Shown: positions 47,703-56,924, numbered from the stretch's first letter. The stretch: 64,000 nt of DNA from Roseicyclus sp. (GCA_018401055.1 JAGYLB010000085.1:1-64000), one strand, 5' to 3'. Made by a program: numbers and translations. The notes: generated by a model not told the origin, from the letters alone.

Positions 47703-49042
47703 TCAAAGGCCCCGGATCTGTGGGCTCAGCGCCCGTGCTCCGGGCACCAGCAGCCCCTCGGTCACTGCCCAGACCAGCGCGTCGACGCGGTCCGGGCTGC
47801 CCGTGCCCGCATAGCCCCGCAGGCTCATCAGGCACATCTCGTCTTCCAGCGCGGCCAGCACCCCCAGATGCCGTACCCGCCCCTGTTCGTATAGCGCGGC
47901 CACCGGCTCGGCCCGTGCCGTTTTGCCGACACTCGCCCGCACGCCCCGCACATTCACATGCGGATCGACCTGCCGCATCAGCATGGTCACCAGATCGCCA
48001 CCCTGATTGACCTCGGCCACCATCCGCGCCGCTCCATGCCGGTGATAAGCCGCCGCCGCCGCCTCGGCCCATTCCTTCGGGCTTGCGGCCGTCACACCTG
48101 CATCTTCCAGAACAACCGCCGTCCAATCATGCGGCGGCCCTTGCTCCACCACCGCCAACACCACGATCCCACAGGCGTCCGACCTCGCATGCCCCGTCAC
48201 CGGCGGATCGACCGCCACGATCACCCGCGCGCTCTCCGGCACGCGGTCCACCTGCAACTGATCCAGCGTCACCCGCGTCCACAGCGCATCCTCCGCGTCT
48301 TCCAGCAGCTCGCCATCCAGCTCCTGTCGGCCAAGCCGCGTCTGCCCATAGCGCGCCCGCACCTCGCGCAGGAAACTCGGCGCCAGATGCGCCCGATTGG
48401 CCTCTGTCGCGGCCTGCGTCACCACCGTGCTGTCCCGCTCCAGAAGGGCCTTCAGAACCCCCACATTGCGCGGCGTTGTCGTCACCACCTGTTGCGGATG
48501 CTCCCCCAGCCGCAGACCAAACTGCAGCATGTCCCAGGTTTCCTGACCCTTCGGCCATTTCGCCAACTCATCCACCCATGCCGCATCGAACTGCGGGCCG
48601 CGCAAAGCCTCCGGATCATGCGCGGAATAAAGCCGCGCCTCCGCCCCGTTGGGCCATTCCAGCCGCCGCTCCCCGCGATCCAGCGCGGGCATCGATCCGG
48701 CGGAGAGCAGGCGATCAGCCCGCTCTCCCCCTTCACCATCACCGCCAGCGCCTGGTCGTAGGTTTCCCCACCAGCGCCACCCGGCGCGCCCGCCCCGGCG
48801 CTCCGGGGTCGCTCCTCGACCATGGCGCGCACCCATTCGGCCCCGGCGCGGGTTTTCCCCGCGCCGCGCCCACCGAGGATCACCCAGCTGGTCCAATCCC
48901 CCGCCGGGGGCAACCGGTGCGGCAGCGCCCAGACCTCGAACAGGTAAGGCAAGGCCGCCAAGGCCTCGTCACTCAACTCCTCCAGAAACGCCGTCACCGT
49001 CTCCTGCGGCGCGGAGGCGAGCCAACCTGCGGCACACCTCAT
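47703..49042 (-). CDS. GTA g2, terminase large subunit, frameshifts near 48790 and 48705
   Basis: Walker A is in WVILGGRGAGKTRAGAEWVRA and Walker B in FDAAWVDELAKWPKG. The coupling motif is QVVTTTPRNVGVLKALL. Nuclease-domain acidic residues are in VIVAVDPPVTGHARSDACG and GSPDRVDALVWAVTEGLL. The packaging motor uses ATP to fill heads. The middle of the ATPase is broken by two shifts around GETYDQALAVMVKGESGLIACSP. The start is uncertain: the ATG at 49042 is used, overlapping g1, but a later start near 49020 would fit relatives equally well. Confidence 0.92.
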
Positions 49043-49322
49043 TTCGGGCGGCATCGAGGTCGAACACGCCGCCGCCCCCTCGCCCATATCTCTGGCTCCC
49101 TGCGTCACGCGCCTTTGCCTCCTGCACAATGGCAAGCTGAAAGGCGGCACCCACCGCCCTCACATCCTTGACCACATCCGTTTCGTTGCAGTTCTCTGCC
49201 ATCCGCGCGGCATCGAGCGTCCTCTCCAGAAGCTCGACGGCCGCCTCCAACGCCTTGTAGGCCTGCGCCACCGACCGGTCCGCATAGGCCAACGCGTCAT
49301 GCTCGTAAAATACGTCCGTCAT
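48969..49322 (-). CDS. GTA g1, small terminase subunit
   Basis: An intact 117-residue protein. It is mainly helical (AYADRSVAQAYKALEAAVEL, LERTLDAARMAENCNETDVV). In R. capsulatus g1 encodes a small terminase with weak, non-specific DNA binding, consistent with random packaging of host DNA. It is the first gene of the cluster and overlaps g2. The promoter should lie in the 258 bases before it. Confidence 0.8.
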   Translation of the reverse strand: MTDVFYEHDALAYADRSVAQAYKALEAAVELLERTLDAARMAENCNETDVVKDVRAVGAAFQLAIVQEAKARDAGSQRYGRGGGGVFDLDAARNEVCRRLARLRAAGDGDGVSGGVE

Positions 49323-49423
49323 TGAATACCCTCGCGTCCGAAAAACCCCTCGGTCCCGAGCAGCACATGGACCCCAAAGCGCGAGGCACGATCAAGGGCA
49401 GGCAAAACACCCGTCCGGCCACG

Positions 49424-49456
49424 AAAAAGCGGCCTCAGGGTCATCCCCCGGGCCGC
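49424..49456 (-). terminator. Terminator after mltG, upstream of the GTA genes
   Basis: GCGGCC at 49429-49434 pairs with GGCCGC at 49451-49456, with an inner GGG/CCC pair. Five A at 49424-49428 become a T run on the minus strand. It would insulate the GTA genes from mltG read-through. Confidence 0.65.
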
Positions 49457-49551
49457 CTACCCATGTATTCCAGCATGCCCAAAGGAATGCCATGGAGCGT
49501 TCGCACAGTCAAGAAGTATTGCGTTTACAAAGGGTTAACAGACATCTTCCC

Positions 49552-49568
49552 GTTAACGCACCGTTAAG
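49552..49568 (-). promoter_or_regulatory. CtrA binding site candidate (TTAA-N7-TTAAC) upstream of the GTA cluster
   Basis: On the minus strand the sequence is TTAACGGTGCGTTAAC, an exact match to the CtrA consensus TTAA-N7-TTAAC. A further GTTAAC half-site lies at 49534-49539. The site begins 13 bases after the mltG stop and 230 bases before the g1 start. TTAA is rare in this GC-rich window, so three copies within 35 bases are unlikely by chance. Confidence 0.6.
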
Positions 49569-49580
49569 ATCTTCCGGGTC

Positions 49581-50743
49581 TCACGGGGCCGACGTGGCCC
49601 GCTCCGCCTCGATCTGCCGCCAGCGTGCGACATTTCTGTTATGTTCCTCAAGGGTTTCGGCAAAGGCATGCCCGCCCGTGCCATCGGCCACAAAGAACAA
49701 CAACGGCGTGTCATCGGGGTTCACAGCCGCCTCGATGGCCGCACGGCCGGGGTTGGCGATCGGCGTCGGCGGCAGCCCGTTGATGACATAGGTGTTCCAC
49801 GGCGTCTCGGCGCGCAGCTCGCTGGCCCTGATCCCGCGCCCCAGAACGCCGCGCCCTTCGGTGATTCCATAGATCACCGTCGGGTCGGTCTGCAGCCGCA
49901 TCCCGCGGTTCAGCCGGTTCACGAAGACGCTCGACACCTGACGTCGCTCGCCCGGCACGCTGGTTTCCTTCTCGATGATCGAGGCAAGGATCAGCGCCTC
50001 CTCCGGGCTGGCGAGCGGCAAACCATCTTGCCGGTTCGCCCAAACCTCAGCCAGGATCGCTTCCTGCGCCGCCAACATTCCTTCGATGATCTCCTGACGA
50101 TCCGCACCGCGCGCCACTTCGAAGGTGTCGGGCGCAAGCCGACCCTCGGGCGGCACCTCCGCAATCTCGCCCGACAAGAAATCGGCGGCCCGAAGGCCCT
50201 CAACGATCTGCCAACTGGTCAGCCCCTCGGGCACTGACACGCGGTAGACCATCGGCGTCCCGCTCTCGACCAGCTGCGTATAGACCTCCGGAACGCCCTC
50301 TTCATAGGCAAAATCCGCAAGCGCCACGATCTCGCCCGTGCCCGGCACCCGCTCGCGCAACCGCAACTCGCCCGTGCCCGACAGCCGCAGCACATAGGTC
50401 GCAGTGTAGCGGAACTGCGACGGCCCGCCCGCCGTCACGATCTGCAACACCTCTTCCATGGAAGACCCGCCGGGATCTCGTAGCTGCCAAACCGCAGCTG
50501 GTCGCCCATGCCCGCGTAATCGGCCCCGAGCCGGAACAGCATCGCCGAGGTGACAGCCCCCGCCTCAGCCAGATCTTCCGACACCCGCCGCAGGCTCGCG
50601 CCACGCGGCACCTCGAAAAACGCCGCCTCCGTCAAGGGACCCGGCGCGCGGAATTCCCGCTGCCCCCAGGCAATCGCCCCCGCCAGCGCGATGAACACGA
50701 CGATCAGAAAGCTCATTCCGTTCGCGGCGACGCTCTTCCACAT
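49581..50743 (-). CDS. mltG: Endolytic murein transglycosylase, one frameshift near 50465
   Basis: An N-terminal membrane anchor (FLIVVFIALAGAIAWGQ) is followed by the LysM-like part (FFEVPRGASLRRVSEDLAEAG). The shift near 50465, a run of three G where four are needed, restores IPAGSSMEEVLQIV. The YceG domain contains the catalytic Glu in EALILASIIEKETSVPGER and RLQTDPTVIYGI. It cuts nascent glycan strands at the membrane and sets their length. About 388 residues. It lies seven bases after fabF on the same strand, a usual Rhodobacterales arrangement. Confidence 0.93.
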
Positions 50744-50750
50744 GGGCAGA

Positions 50751-52007
50751 TCAGACCCTCCCCATGATCAGGCAGGCGTTCGTCCCGCCAAAACCAAAGC
50801 TGTTGGACTGCACGATGTTGATTTCGCCCTTCTGCGCCGCATTGGCGCACAGGTTGATGGCGGTCTCGGCGGCTACGGTATCCAGATTGATCGTCGGTGG
50901 CGCGATCTGGTCGCGGATGGCAAGGATCGAGAAAATCGCCTCGATTGCCCCCGCAGCCCCCAGCAGATGCCCCGTCGCCGATTTGGTCGAGGACATCAAG
51001 ACCTTGCCCGCGTGATCCCCCATCAACCGCTCGACCGCGCCCAACTCGATCGAGTCGGCCATGGTCGAGGTGCCATGCGCATTGACATAATCCACGTCCG
51101 ACGGTTGCAGCCCGGCCCGTTTCAAGGCCGCCCGCATGGCCCGCTCCGCGCCCTCGTGATCGGGCGGCGGCGCGGTGATGTGATAGGCATCACCCGACAG
51201 GCCATAGCCCAGAATTTCCGCATAGATCTTGGCCCCGCGCGCCTTTGCGTGCTCGTATTCCTCAAGCACCACCACGCCCGCGCCCTCGCCCATCACGAAC
51301 CCATCGCTGTCTGCATCCCAAGGCCGGCTCGCTTTTTGCGGCTCATGCCCCCGCTTGGTCGACAGTGCCTTGCAGGCGTTGAACCCGGCGATGCCGATCT
51401 CGCAGATCGGGCTTTCCGCGCCACCCGCGATCATCACCTCGGCATCGCCCCACTGGATCAGCCGCGCGGCATCCCCGATGGCATGCGCGCCCGTCGAACA
51501 TGCGGTGACAACCGCATGGTTCGGCCCTTTGAACCCATACCGAATGCTCACCTGCCCCGAAATCAGGTTGATCAACGCGCCCGGCACGAAAAAGGGCGAG
51601 ACCCGCCGCGGACCCTTGTCGCGCAGCGTGATCGAGGTATCGGCAATCGACGACAGCCCCCCGATCCCCGATCCGATCAAGACGCCCGTACGCTCCCGAT
51701 CCTCGGTGCCCTCTGGCGTCCAGCCGCTGTCCTCCACCGCCTGCACAGCCGCCGCCATGCCATACAAGATGAAATCATCGACCTTGCGCTGCTCCTTGGG
51801 CTCCATCCAGTCGTCGGGGTTGAACGTCCCGTCGCTGCCATCGCCCCGCGGCAATTCGCAGGCATAGGTCGTGGCCAGATGGCTGGCGTCAAAGCGCGTG
51901 ATCGTGCCCGCACCGGAATGTCCGGCCAACAGCCGCTCCCACGTCTTTTCCACGCCAGAAGCCAGCGGCGTCACCAGCCCCAGCCCCGTCACCACCACTC
52001 GCCGCAT
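50751..52007 (-). CDS. fabF: Beta-ketoacyl-ACP synthase II
   Basis: An intact 418-residue enzyme. The catalytic Cys is in NHAVVTACSTGAHAIGDAARLI, and the His are in YVNAHGTSTMADSIELGAVE and KSATGHLLGAAGAIEA. It ends [22 protein letters not shown] after the Cys marks FabF, as distinct from the FabB at 27431. It catalyses chain elongation, including palmitoleate to vaccenate. It is downstream of acpP and upstream of mltG. Confidence 0.96.
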   Translation of the reverse strand: MRRVVVTGLGLVTPLASGVEKTWERLLAGHSGAGTITRFDASHLATTYACELPRGDGSDGTFNPDDWMEPKEQRKVDDFILYGMAAAVQAVEDSGWTPEGTEDRERTGVLIGSGIGGLSSIADTSITLRDKGPRRVSPFFVPGALINLISGQVSIRYGFKGPNHAVVTACSTGAHAIGDAARLIQWGDAEVMIAGGAESPICEIGIAGFNACKALSTKRGHEPQKASRPWDADSDGFVMGEGAGVVVLEEYEHAKARGAKIYAEILGYGLSGDAYHITAPPPDHEGAERAMRAALKRAGLQPSDVDYVNAHGTSTMADSIELGAVERLMGDHAGKVLMSSTKSATGHLLGAAGAIEAIFSILAIRDQIAPPTINLDTVAAETAINLCANAAQKGEINIVQSNSFGFGGTNACLIMGRV

Positions 52008-52130
52008 TCTGCCCAGCCCCTTCGTCGCAGGTCTTGCCCTGATCGTTCTGATACCGCGTGGCGCGCGCCTTGCGCAATCCCTCCGGCCCGCCTTGGCAAG
52101 ACACCGCCCGGGCGCCAACGTCCGCAATGC

Positions 52131-52160
52131 AAAACGGCCCTCGCATCGCTGCGTGGGCCG
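52131..52160 (-). terminator. Terminator after acpP
   Basis: On the minus strand CGGCCC pairs with GGGCCG and an inner CGCA pairs with TGCG, followed by TTTT (A at 52131-52134 on the plus strand). It lies 30 bases after the acpP stop, so acpP can be made in excess over fabF. Confidence 0.8.
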
Positions 52161-52190
52161 CCCCGTAAATCCGTCGCCGGATGCGCTAGA

Positions 52191-52424
52191 TTACTGCGCT
52201 TCCTTGATGAACTTGACCGCGTCGCCGAAGGTCTGGATCGTCTCGGCCGCGTCGTCCGGGATCTCGATGCCGAACTCTTCCTCGAAGGCCATGACCAGCT
52301 CGACCGTGTCGAGGCTGTCTGCGCCAAGATCGTCGATGAACGAAGCGTTCTCCGTCACCTTGTCCTCTTCGACGCTCAGGTGCTCGACCACGATCTTCTT
52401 CACGCGCTCTGCGATGTCGCTCAT
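52191..52424 (-). CDS. acpP: Acyl carrier protein
   Basis: An intact 77-residue acidic protein. The Ser of [22 protein letters not shown] carries the phosphopantetheine arm. It starts [16 protein letters not shown]. The ATG at 52424 is chosen over 52430 because GAGG stands six bases before it. It lies between fabG and fabF, and carries the growing acyl chain for all fab enzymes in this window. Confidence 0.97.
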   Translation of the reverse strand: MSDIAERVKKIVVEHLSVEEDKVTENASFIDDLGADSLDTVELVMAFEEEFGIEIPDDAAETIQTFGDAVKFIKEAQ

Positions 52425-52620
52425 GTTCATCCTCGTTCGTTACGGCGCCGCTCGTCTCCCGGCACCTTCGTTTGCGTTCTGCCTTTCGGCCCGCTCATGG
52501 ACCGCCCGGTTTTGCCCCGGACAAGCCCGTGCCGAAAACCAAACGCCCCCGGCAAAATCTGCGCCGCTATAGCATAGAACAGCGCCAGCGCAACGGCCTT
52601 CGCACGACCGCCGCGCGGCG

Positions 52621-53358
52621 TCAGATCATCGCCATCCCGCCGTTCACATGCAGCGTGGCCCCGGTGACATAGCCCGCCTCGGAGCTCGTCAGATAGAGCG
52701 CCGCCGCCGCGATCTCGGCAGGCGTCCCCATTCGTCCAGCAGGGATCTGGGTCAGGATCTTGCCCTTCTGGTCGTCGTTGAGCTTGTCGGTCATCGCCGT
52801 CTCGATGAAACCCGGCGCGATGCAGTTCACCGTGATGCCCCGGCTTGCGACCTCATAGGCCAGCGATTTCGACATGCCGACCATCCCCGCCTTGGACGCG
52901 GCATAATTGCCCTGCCCCGGATTGCCCGTGGCCCCCACGATGGAGGAAATATTCAAGATCCGCCCCCAGCGCGCCTTCATCATGCCGCGCAGGACGCCCC
53001 TGCACAGCCGCATGGTGGACGTCAGATTGACCTCGATCACATCGGCCCATTCCGCATCCGACATCCGCATGAACAGGTTATCGCGCGTGATGCCTGCATT
53101 GTTGACCAGAATATCAACCGCCCCCATCGCCTCGATGGCCTGCTTTGGCAAAGCCTCGACCGCCTGCGCGTCGCTCAGGTTGCAGGCCAGCACATGCGCC
53201 CGCCCGCCCATCTCGGCGGCCAGCGCCTCCAAGGGCTCCACCCGCGTGCCCGACAGCGCGACCGTCGCGCCCGCGCCGTGCAACGCCCGCGCGATCTCGG
53301 CCCCGATGCCGCCCGACGCACCCGTGACCAGCGCTGATTTTCCTGTCAGATCAAACAT
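52621..53358 (-). CDS. fabG: 3-oxoacyl-[acyl-carrier-protein] reductase
   Basis: An intact 245-residue short-chain reductase. The cofactor loop is ALVTGASGGIGAEIARALH, the catalytic Ser-Tyr-Lys run is NISSIVGATGNPGQGNYAASKAGM, and the C-terminal PAGRMGTPAEIAAAALYL is typical. It reduces 3-oxoacyl-ACP with NADPH. The start at 53358 gives the family N terminus. It follows an unknown ClpP-like gene and precedes acpP by 190 bases. Confidence 0.96.
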   Translation of the reverse strand: MFDLTGKSALVTGASGGIGAEIARALHGAGATVALSGTRVEPLEALAAEMGGRAHVLACNLSDAQAVEALPKQAIEAMGAVDILVNNAGITRDNLFMRMSDAEWADVIEVNLTSTMRLCRGVLRGMMKARWGRILNISSIVGATGNPGQGNYAASKAGMVGMSKSLAYEVASRGITVNCIAPGFIETAMTDKLNDDQKGKILTQIPAGRMGTPAEIAAAALYLTSSEAGYVTGATLHVNGGMAMI

Positions 53359-53372
53359 ATCCTCCCCTTCCC

Positions 53373-53947
53373 TCAATTCGCAGTCGCAAGGCCGAAGCGC
53401 GCAAGATCGTCTCCGGTCAATTCATAACTGTCCCGCGCGGCCCTCGTCTCGGCCATGAACCCGGCAAACCCTGCGTCGCCCAGCATCGCCTCGACAAACC
53501 GCACCCGGTCCGCCTCGGCCGCCGAACTGACATCGACGGCCACCCCTGCCTGACGCTGCACCGCATCGCTGTGCAGCACCAGCGCGCCGCCGGGGGCAAC
53601 CGCCCGGTTTACCCCACCCAGAAACAAGAACAGCCCCTCGTTCACGACCCTCCCCACAGCCCGCGTCTCAAGGCCCGCCGCCCGGATCATCCGCCCCATG
53701 CCCGTGACCCATGCCACGTCATCGGCCCCGGAATATCGCCCAGCGCGACGACAGCAATCCCGGTGTGCTCGTCCAGCAGCCGTTCCAGCCGGTCCGACGC
53801 CGCCCCCGACACCGGCCCCGAGATGTGCAGGACATCGCCCTCCACCCGAAAAGCGGTGGCACCCGCATCCATCATCCGCACCAGCGCAAACCCGCCCGCA
53901 CCGAAGGCCACCACGACAGCAAGGGCAATCCCAAGCGTCCTAAGCAT
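53373..53947 (-). CDS. Exported ClpP-fold-like protein lacking the serine nucleophile, one frameshift near 53728
   Basis: It begins MLRTLGIALAVVVAFGAGGF, a signal peptide or anchor. The body reads VLHISGPVSGAASDRLERLL, then (after the shift in a run of four G) ADDVAWVTGMGRMIRAAGLETRAVG, LFLFLGGVNRAVAPGGALVLHSD. This order of strands resembles periplasmic ClpP-like proteins, in which a CxSAC segment precedes the FxGG strand and a His follows. Here that segment is VVNEGLFLFLGG, so the Ser is missing while the His remains. A non-catalytic role is inferred. It overlaps the fabD end by eight bases. Confidence 0.6.
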
Positions 53948-54884
53948 CACGCAAACCCTCCGCCGCCGCCCGCACATCTTCCGCAGTGCCGATGCTGCGT
54001 GTGTCGATCGACCGCTCGATGCGCTTGACCATGCCCGATAGCGCCTTGCCCGCGCCGATTTCCCATGTCTCGGTCACGCCATGGGCGCCCATCCACTCCA
54101 CGCTTTCGCGCCAGCGTACGCGGCCTGTCACCTGCTCGACCAGCCGCGCCCGGATCGCGTCCGGATCGCTCGACGCCTTGGCCGTCACATTGCCCACCAG
54201 CGGCACCACCGGCGTCTTGAAATCGACCACAGCCAACGCCTCGGCCATCGCCTCGGCGGCAGGCTGCATCAGCGCGCAATGGAACGGAGCCGACACCGGC
54301 AGCAGCAGCGCACGCTTGGCGCCTTGCTGCTTGGCGATTTCCACCGCGCGCAGCACGGCATCGCGCGCGCCCGAGATCACGACCTGCGCCGGATCATTGT
54401 CATTGGCCGCCGTGCAGACCTCGCCCTCTGCGGCCTGCTGTGCAATCACCATCACGGCGTCGAAATCCAGACCAAGGATCGCAGCCATCGCCCCCTCGCC
54501 TGCAGGGACCGCCGCCTGCATCGCCTCGCCCCGCAACCTGAGCAGACGCGCCGCATCGGCTACACTCAACGCCCCCGCGGCGCACAGCGCAGTATATTCC
54601 CCCAGCGAATGGCCCGCGACATATGCCGCCGCGGAAACAGTCACCCCCTCGGCCTCCAGCGCGGCCATCGCCGCCATCGAGGTGGCCATCAGCGCCGGCT
54701 GCGCATTGCGCGTCAGCGTCAGCACGTCCTGATCACCCTCCCAGATCAACGCCGACAGCGCCTCGCCCAGCGCCGCATCCACCGCATCGAATACCGATCG
54801 CGCCTGCGGATAGGCTTCGGCAAGATCCCGCCCCATGCCGACGGTCTGTGCCCCCTGTCCGGGGAATAGAAAGGCGCGTGTCAT
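53940..54884 (-). CDS. fabD: Malonyl-CoA:ACP transacylase
   Basis: An intact 314-residue protein. The N terminus is FLFPGQGAQTVGMGRDLAEA, the nucleophile Ser is in YVAGHSLGEYTALCAAGALS, and the catalytic His is in LPVSAPFHCALMQPAAEAM. It loads malonate onto ACP. It heads the fabD-(ClpP-like)-fabG-acpP-fabF-mltG row. Confidence 0.96.
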   Translation of the reverse strand: MTRAFLFPGQGAQTVGMGRDLAEAYPQARSVFDAVDAALGEALSALIWEGDQDVLTLTRNAQPALMATSMAAMAALEAEGVTVSAAAYVAGHSLGEYTALCAAGALSVADAARLLRLRGEAMQAAVPAGEGAMAAILGLDFDAVMVIAQQAAEGEVCTAANDNDPAQVVISGARDAVLRAVEIAKQQGAKRALLLPVSAPFHCALMQPAAEAMAEALAVVDFKTPVVPLVGNVTAKASSDPDAIRARLVEQVTGRVRWRESVEWMGAHGVTETWEIGAGKALSGMVKRIERSIDTRSIGTAEDVRAAAEGLRDA

Positions 54885-55015
54885 CGGGTCCCTCGTCTGT
54901 GGCCATCGGAACGGCTTCGCCGCCCCGGGCTATCGCAAGACCCCGTCTGCTGCAATCACTCCGGACAGATCCCGGCACAAGGGGCCGGTCCGATAAGGAT
55001 AAAGAAGATCACGAA

Positions 55016-55048
55016 GAAAGCGCGCGCAGCCCGAGGGCGCGCGCCTTC
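55016..55048 (-). terminator. Hairpin after the pilin-like gene
   Basis: GAAAGCGCGCGC at 55016-55027 pairs with GCGCGCGCCTTC at 55037-55048 (one mismatch, nine-base loop). On the minus strand a T-rich tail (TTCGTGATCTTCTTT) follows. It ends the gene at 55080. Confidence 0.6.
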
Positions 55049-55079
55049 CTGTGCTTTTAGCATGGGCGTTAAGCGGGTT

Positions 55080-55928
55080 TTACCAGGTCTCGACCTCAAG
55101 CGTCACGTTGCAATTGGCGCCGGTCTTGGTGCCAACCCATATGTCCACGCGCCCGCTCAGCACCGGATTGTTGGGTACGTTGACCTCGGCGTTCAACCAG
55201 CCATCACCGCTGTTGTCATCGGAATACCAATTGCCCGAGGGGTCGCGCACGAGCAACACGGTGTCACAATTGCTGCCGCGGGTCTCGATCTCAAGACGGT
55301 TGTAGCCCTGCATGCTCGACACGTTAAAGGAATAGGCTGGCGCGCTGTTGACGAACCCGACCCCGGGCAGCGCGTTGCAATCGGCCAAAGAGACATCGCC
55401 ACCAGCCGTGAAGTTGTTGAAAGTGAAGATGTTCCACAACTGGGCACCCGTCGCAGCGATCGGTGTGCCGGTCTGCGTCCCGTCCGGGCAGCTCGGGCCG
55501 GTGGCCACCGGGTCGTCGTCGTCATCCGGGATGGTCGGATCTGTCGGGTCCGTCGGAGCGGTCGGGTCCAGCGGATCGGTCGGGTCATCGTCGGGATCGG
55601 CCGGGGCATCGGGGTCGATGATATCGTCGAAAATACCGGTTTGGATCAGCTCCTCGGACGCCGGCACGATGGGTTCGCGGTCTTCCCAGTATTCTTGCGG
55701 CGGGATCTCCAGCGTAGAGGTCCAGGATGTGTCGAAATAGGGCGATTGCACCTCGTTGCGTACACCGGACGTGTAGCCGGTCACCGCCCCCCCCGCGATT
55801 TCAAGCGCCACCAACGCGGCACCGGTCGCGCCTGCGGTCACGATCACCCAATCGACGGTGGCGGCCCCATCCTCTTGACGGGCGAACCTGCGAAACGGGG
55901 CGGCAATGGCAACGGGAACGCGGATCAT
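55080..55928 (-). CDS. Pilin-like protein with acidic linker and four-cysteine beta module
   Basis: An intact 282-residue protein with no family I can name. Residues 1-50 resemble a Flp/TadE-type pilin N terminus: charged start, then EDGAATVDWVIVTAGATGAAL as one hydrophobic helix. Residues about 100-140 are an acidic Asp/Pro/Thr linker (DPDDDPTDPLDPTAPTDPTD). The last 140 residues are a beta-rich module with four cysteines (SCPDG, ADCNALPG, SNCDTVLLVRDPSGNWYSDD, ANCNVTLEVETW) and GRVDIWVG. The same module occurs three times in the protein at 58866-60486. It is probably displayed at the surface. It is divergent from rpsF across 280 bases that hold no other gene. Confidence 0.7.
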   Translation of the reverse strand: MIRVPVAIAAPFRRFARQEDGAATVDWVIVTAGATGAALVALEIAGGAVTGYTSGVRNEVQSPYFDTSWTSTLEIPPQEYWEDREPIVPASEELIQTGIFDDIIDPDAPADPDDDPTDPLDPTAPTDPTDPTIPDDDDDPVATGPSCPDGTQTGTPIAATGAQLWNIFTFNNFTAGGDVSLADCNALPGVGFVNSAPAYSFNVSSMQGYNRLEIETRGSNCDTVLLVRDPSGNWYSDDNSGDGWLNAEVNVPNNPVLSGRVDIWVGTKTGANCNVTLEVETW

Positions 55929-56208
55929 TCGGGTTTTCCTGCCTGATGGGCATGACACATATTGAGTTTCATTCGAATAAAGGATGCGAATGTTCAAAAT
56001 GTGGCACGATCTTGAAGGCATTGTGATCGCCGCCCCAGCCCTGTGCGGCCAGACAATCCGGCAGGGCTTGCCATGGCCCGGCACCGCCGCTATAGCCCGC
56101 AGGTCTCCGCCGCATGTCATCTTGATCGGCGCTCTACCTCGTGGTCCGGGGGGCGGAGATGCGAATGCCCGGCCTTTGAAAGACGCCCGTACCAGAACTG
56201 GAGCTTCC

Positions 56209-56667
56209 ATGCCTCTCTACGAGCATGTGATGATCGCGCGCCAGGACCTTTCCGGCACCCAAGCCGAAGGCCTGATCGAACATTTCGGCACCGTCCTTGC
56301 GGACAACGGCGGCGCTGTGGTGGAAAGCGAATACTGGGGCCTCAAGACGATGGCCTACAAGATCAACAAGAACCGCAAGGGCCATTACGCCTACATCCGC
56401 ACCGACGCCCCCTCCGACGCCGTGCAGGAGATGGAACGCCTGATGCGCCTGCACGAGGACGTGATGCGCGTCCTGACCATCAAGGTCGACGCCCACGAAG
56501 AAGGCCCCTCGGTCCAGATGCAAAAGCGGGACGACCGTGAGCGTGGAGATCGTGGCGACCGCGGAGATCGTGGTGACCGGGGCGACCGCGGGGATCGTGG
56601 TGACCGCGGGGATCGCGGTGACCGGGGTGATCGTGGCGACCGCGGCGAACGCCGCGAACGCCGCTGA
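56209..56667 (+). CDS. rpsF: 30S ribosomal protein S6 with long GDR-repeat tail
   Basis: An intact 152-residue protein. The S6 fold spans residues 1-100 ([58 protein letters not shown]). From residue 110 onward the tail is almost pure GDR repeat and ends GERRERR. S6 binds S18 and 16S rRNA at the platform. rpsR and rplI follow in the usual order. Relatives carry Arg/Asp-rich tails, but a run this regular looks like slippage of a nine-base unit. Confidence 0.96.
   Translation: MPLYEHVMIARQDLSGTQAEGLIEHFGTVLADNGGAVVESEYWGLKTMAYKINKNRKGHYAYIRTDAPSDAVQEMERLMRLHEDVMRVLTIKVDAHEEGPSVQMQKRDDRERGDRGDRGDRGDRGDRGDRGDRGDRGDRGDRGDRGERRERR
56539..56655 (+). repeat. Degenerate GDR-coding tandem repeat in rpsF
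   Basis: About eleven consecutive Gly-Asp-Arg codon triplets (GGNGAYCGN) with mixed third bases. The nine-base period is exact while third positions vary, so the peptide repeat is kept. Confidence 0.9.
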
Positions 56668-56684
56668 CAGGAAGGAACACGACC

Positions 56685-56912
56685 ATGGCATCCAAACCGT
56701 TTTTCCGCCGCCGCAAGTCCGATCCGTTCGAGGGCGAAGGCGCACCCAAGATCGACTACAAGGACATTCGCCTCCTGCAGCGCTACATCTCCGAGCGTGG
56801 CAAGATCGTCCCGTCCCGCATCACCGCCGTCGGTGCAAAGAATCAGCGCAAACTGGCCCAGGCCATCAAGCGTGCCCGATTCCTCGCCCTGCTGCCCTAT
56901 TCCGTGAAGTAA
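56685..56912 (+). CDS. rpsR: 30S ribosomal protein S18
   Basis: An intact 75-residue protein ([40 protein letters not shown]). The conserved block [30 protein letters not shown] binds S6 and 16S rRNA. It lies 17 bases after rpsF with AGGAAGGA upstream. Confidence 0.98.
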   Translation: MASKPFFRRRKSDPFEGEGAPKIDYKDIRLLQRYISERGKIVPSRITAVGAKNQRKLAQAIKRARFLALLPYSVK

Positions 56913-56924
56913 GGAGACGATCCG

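Noticed and set aside
49484..49512. TTGACT with a downstream CATTCC on the minus strand as the GTA promoter
   Set aside because: The -35 match is fair but the -10 is poor. GTA promoters depend on activators, so I give no promoter call.
56539..56655. Tandem repeats as a possible CRISPR array
   Set aside because: The unit is nine bases with no spacers and encodes a continuous GDR peptide at the end of rpsF.
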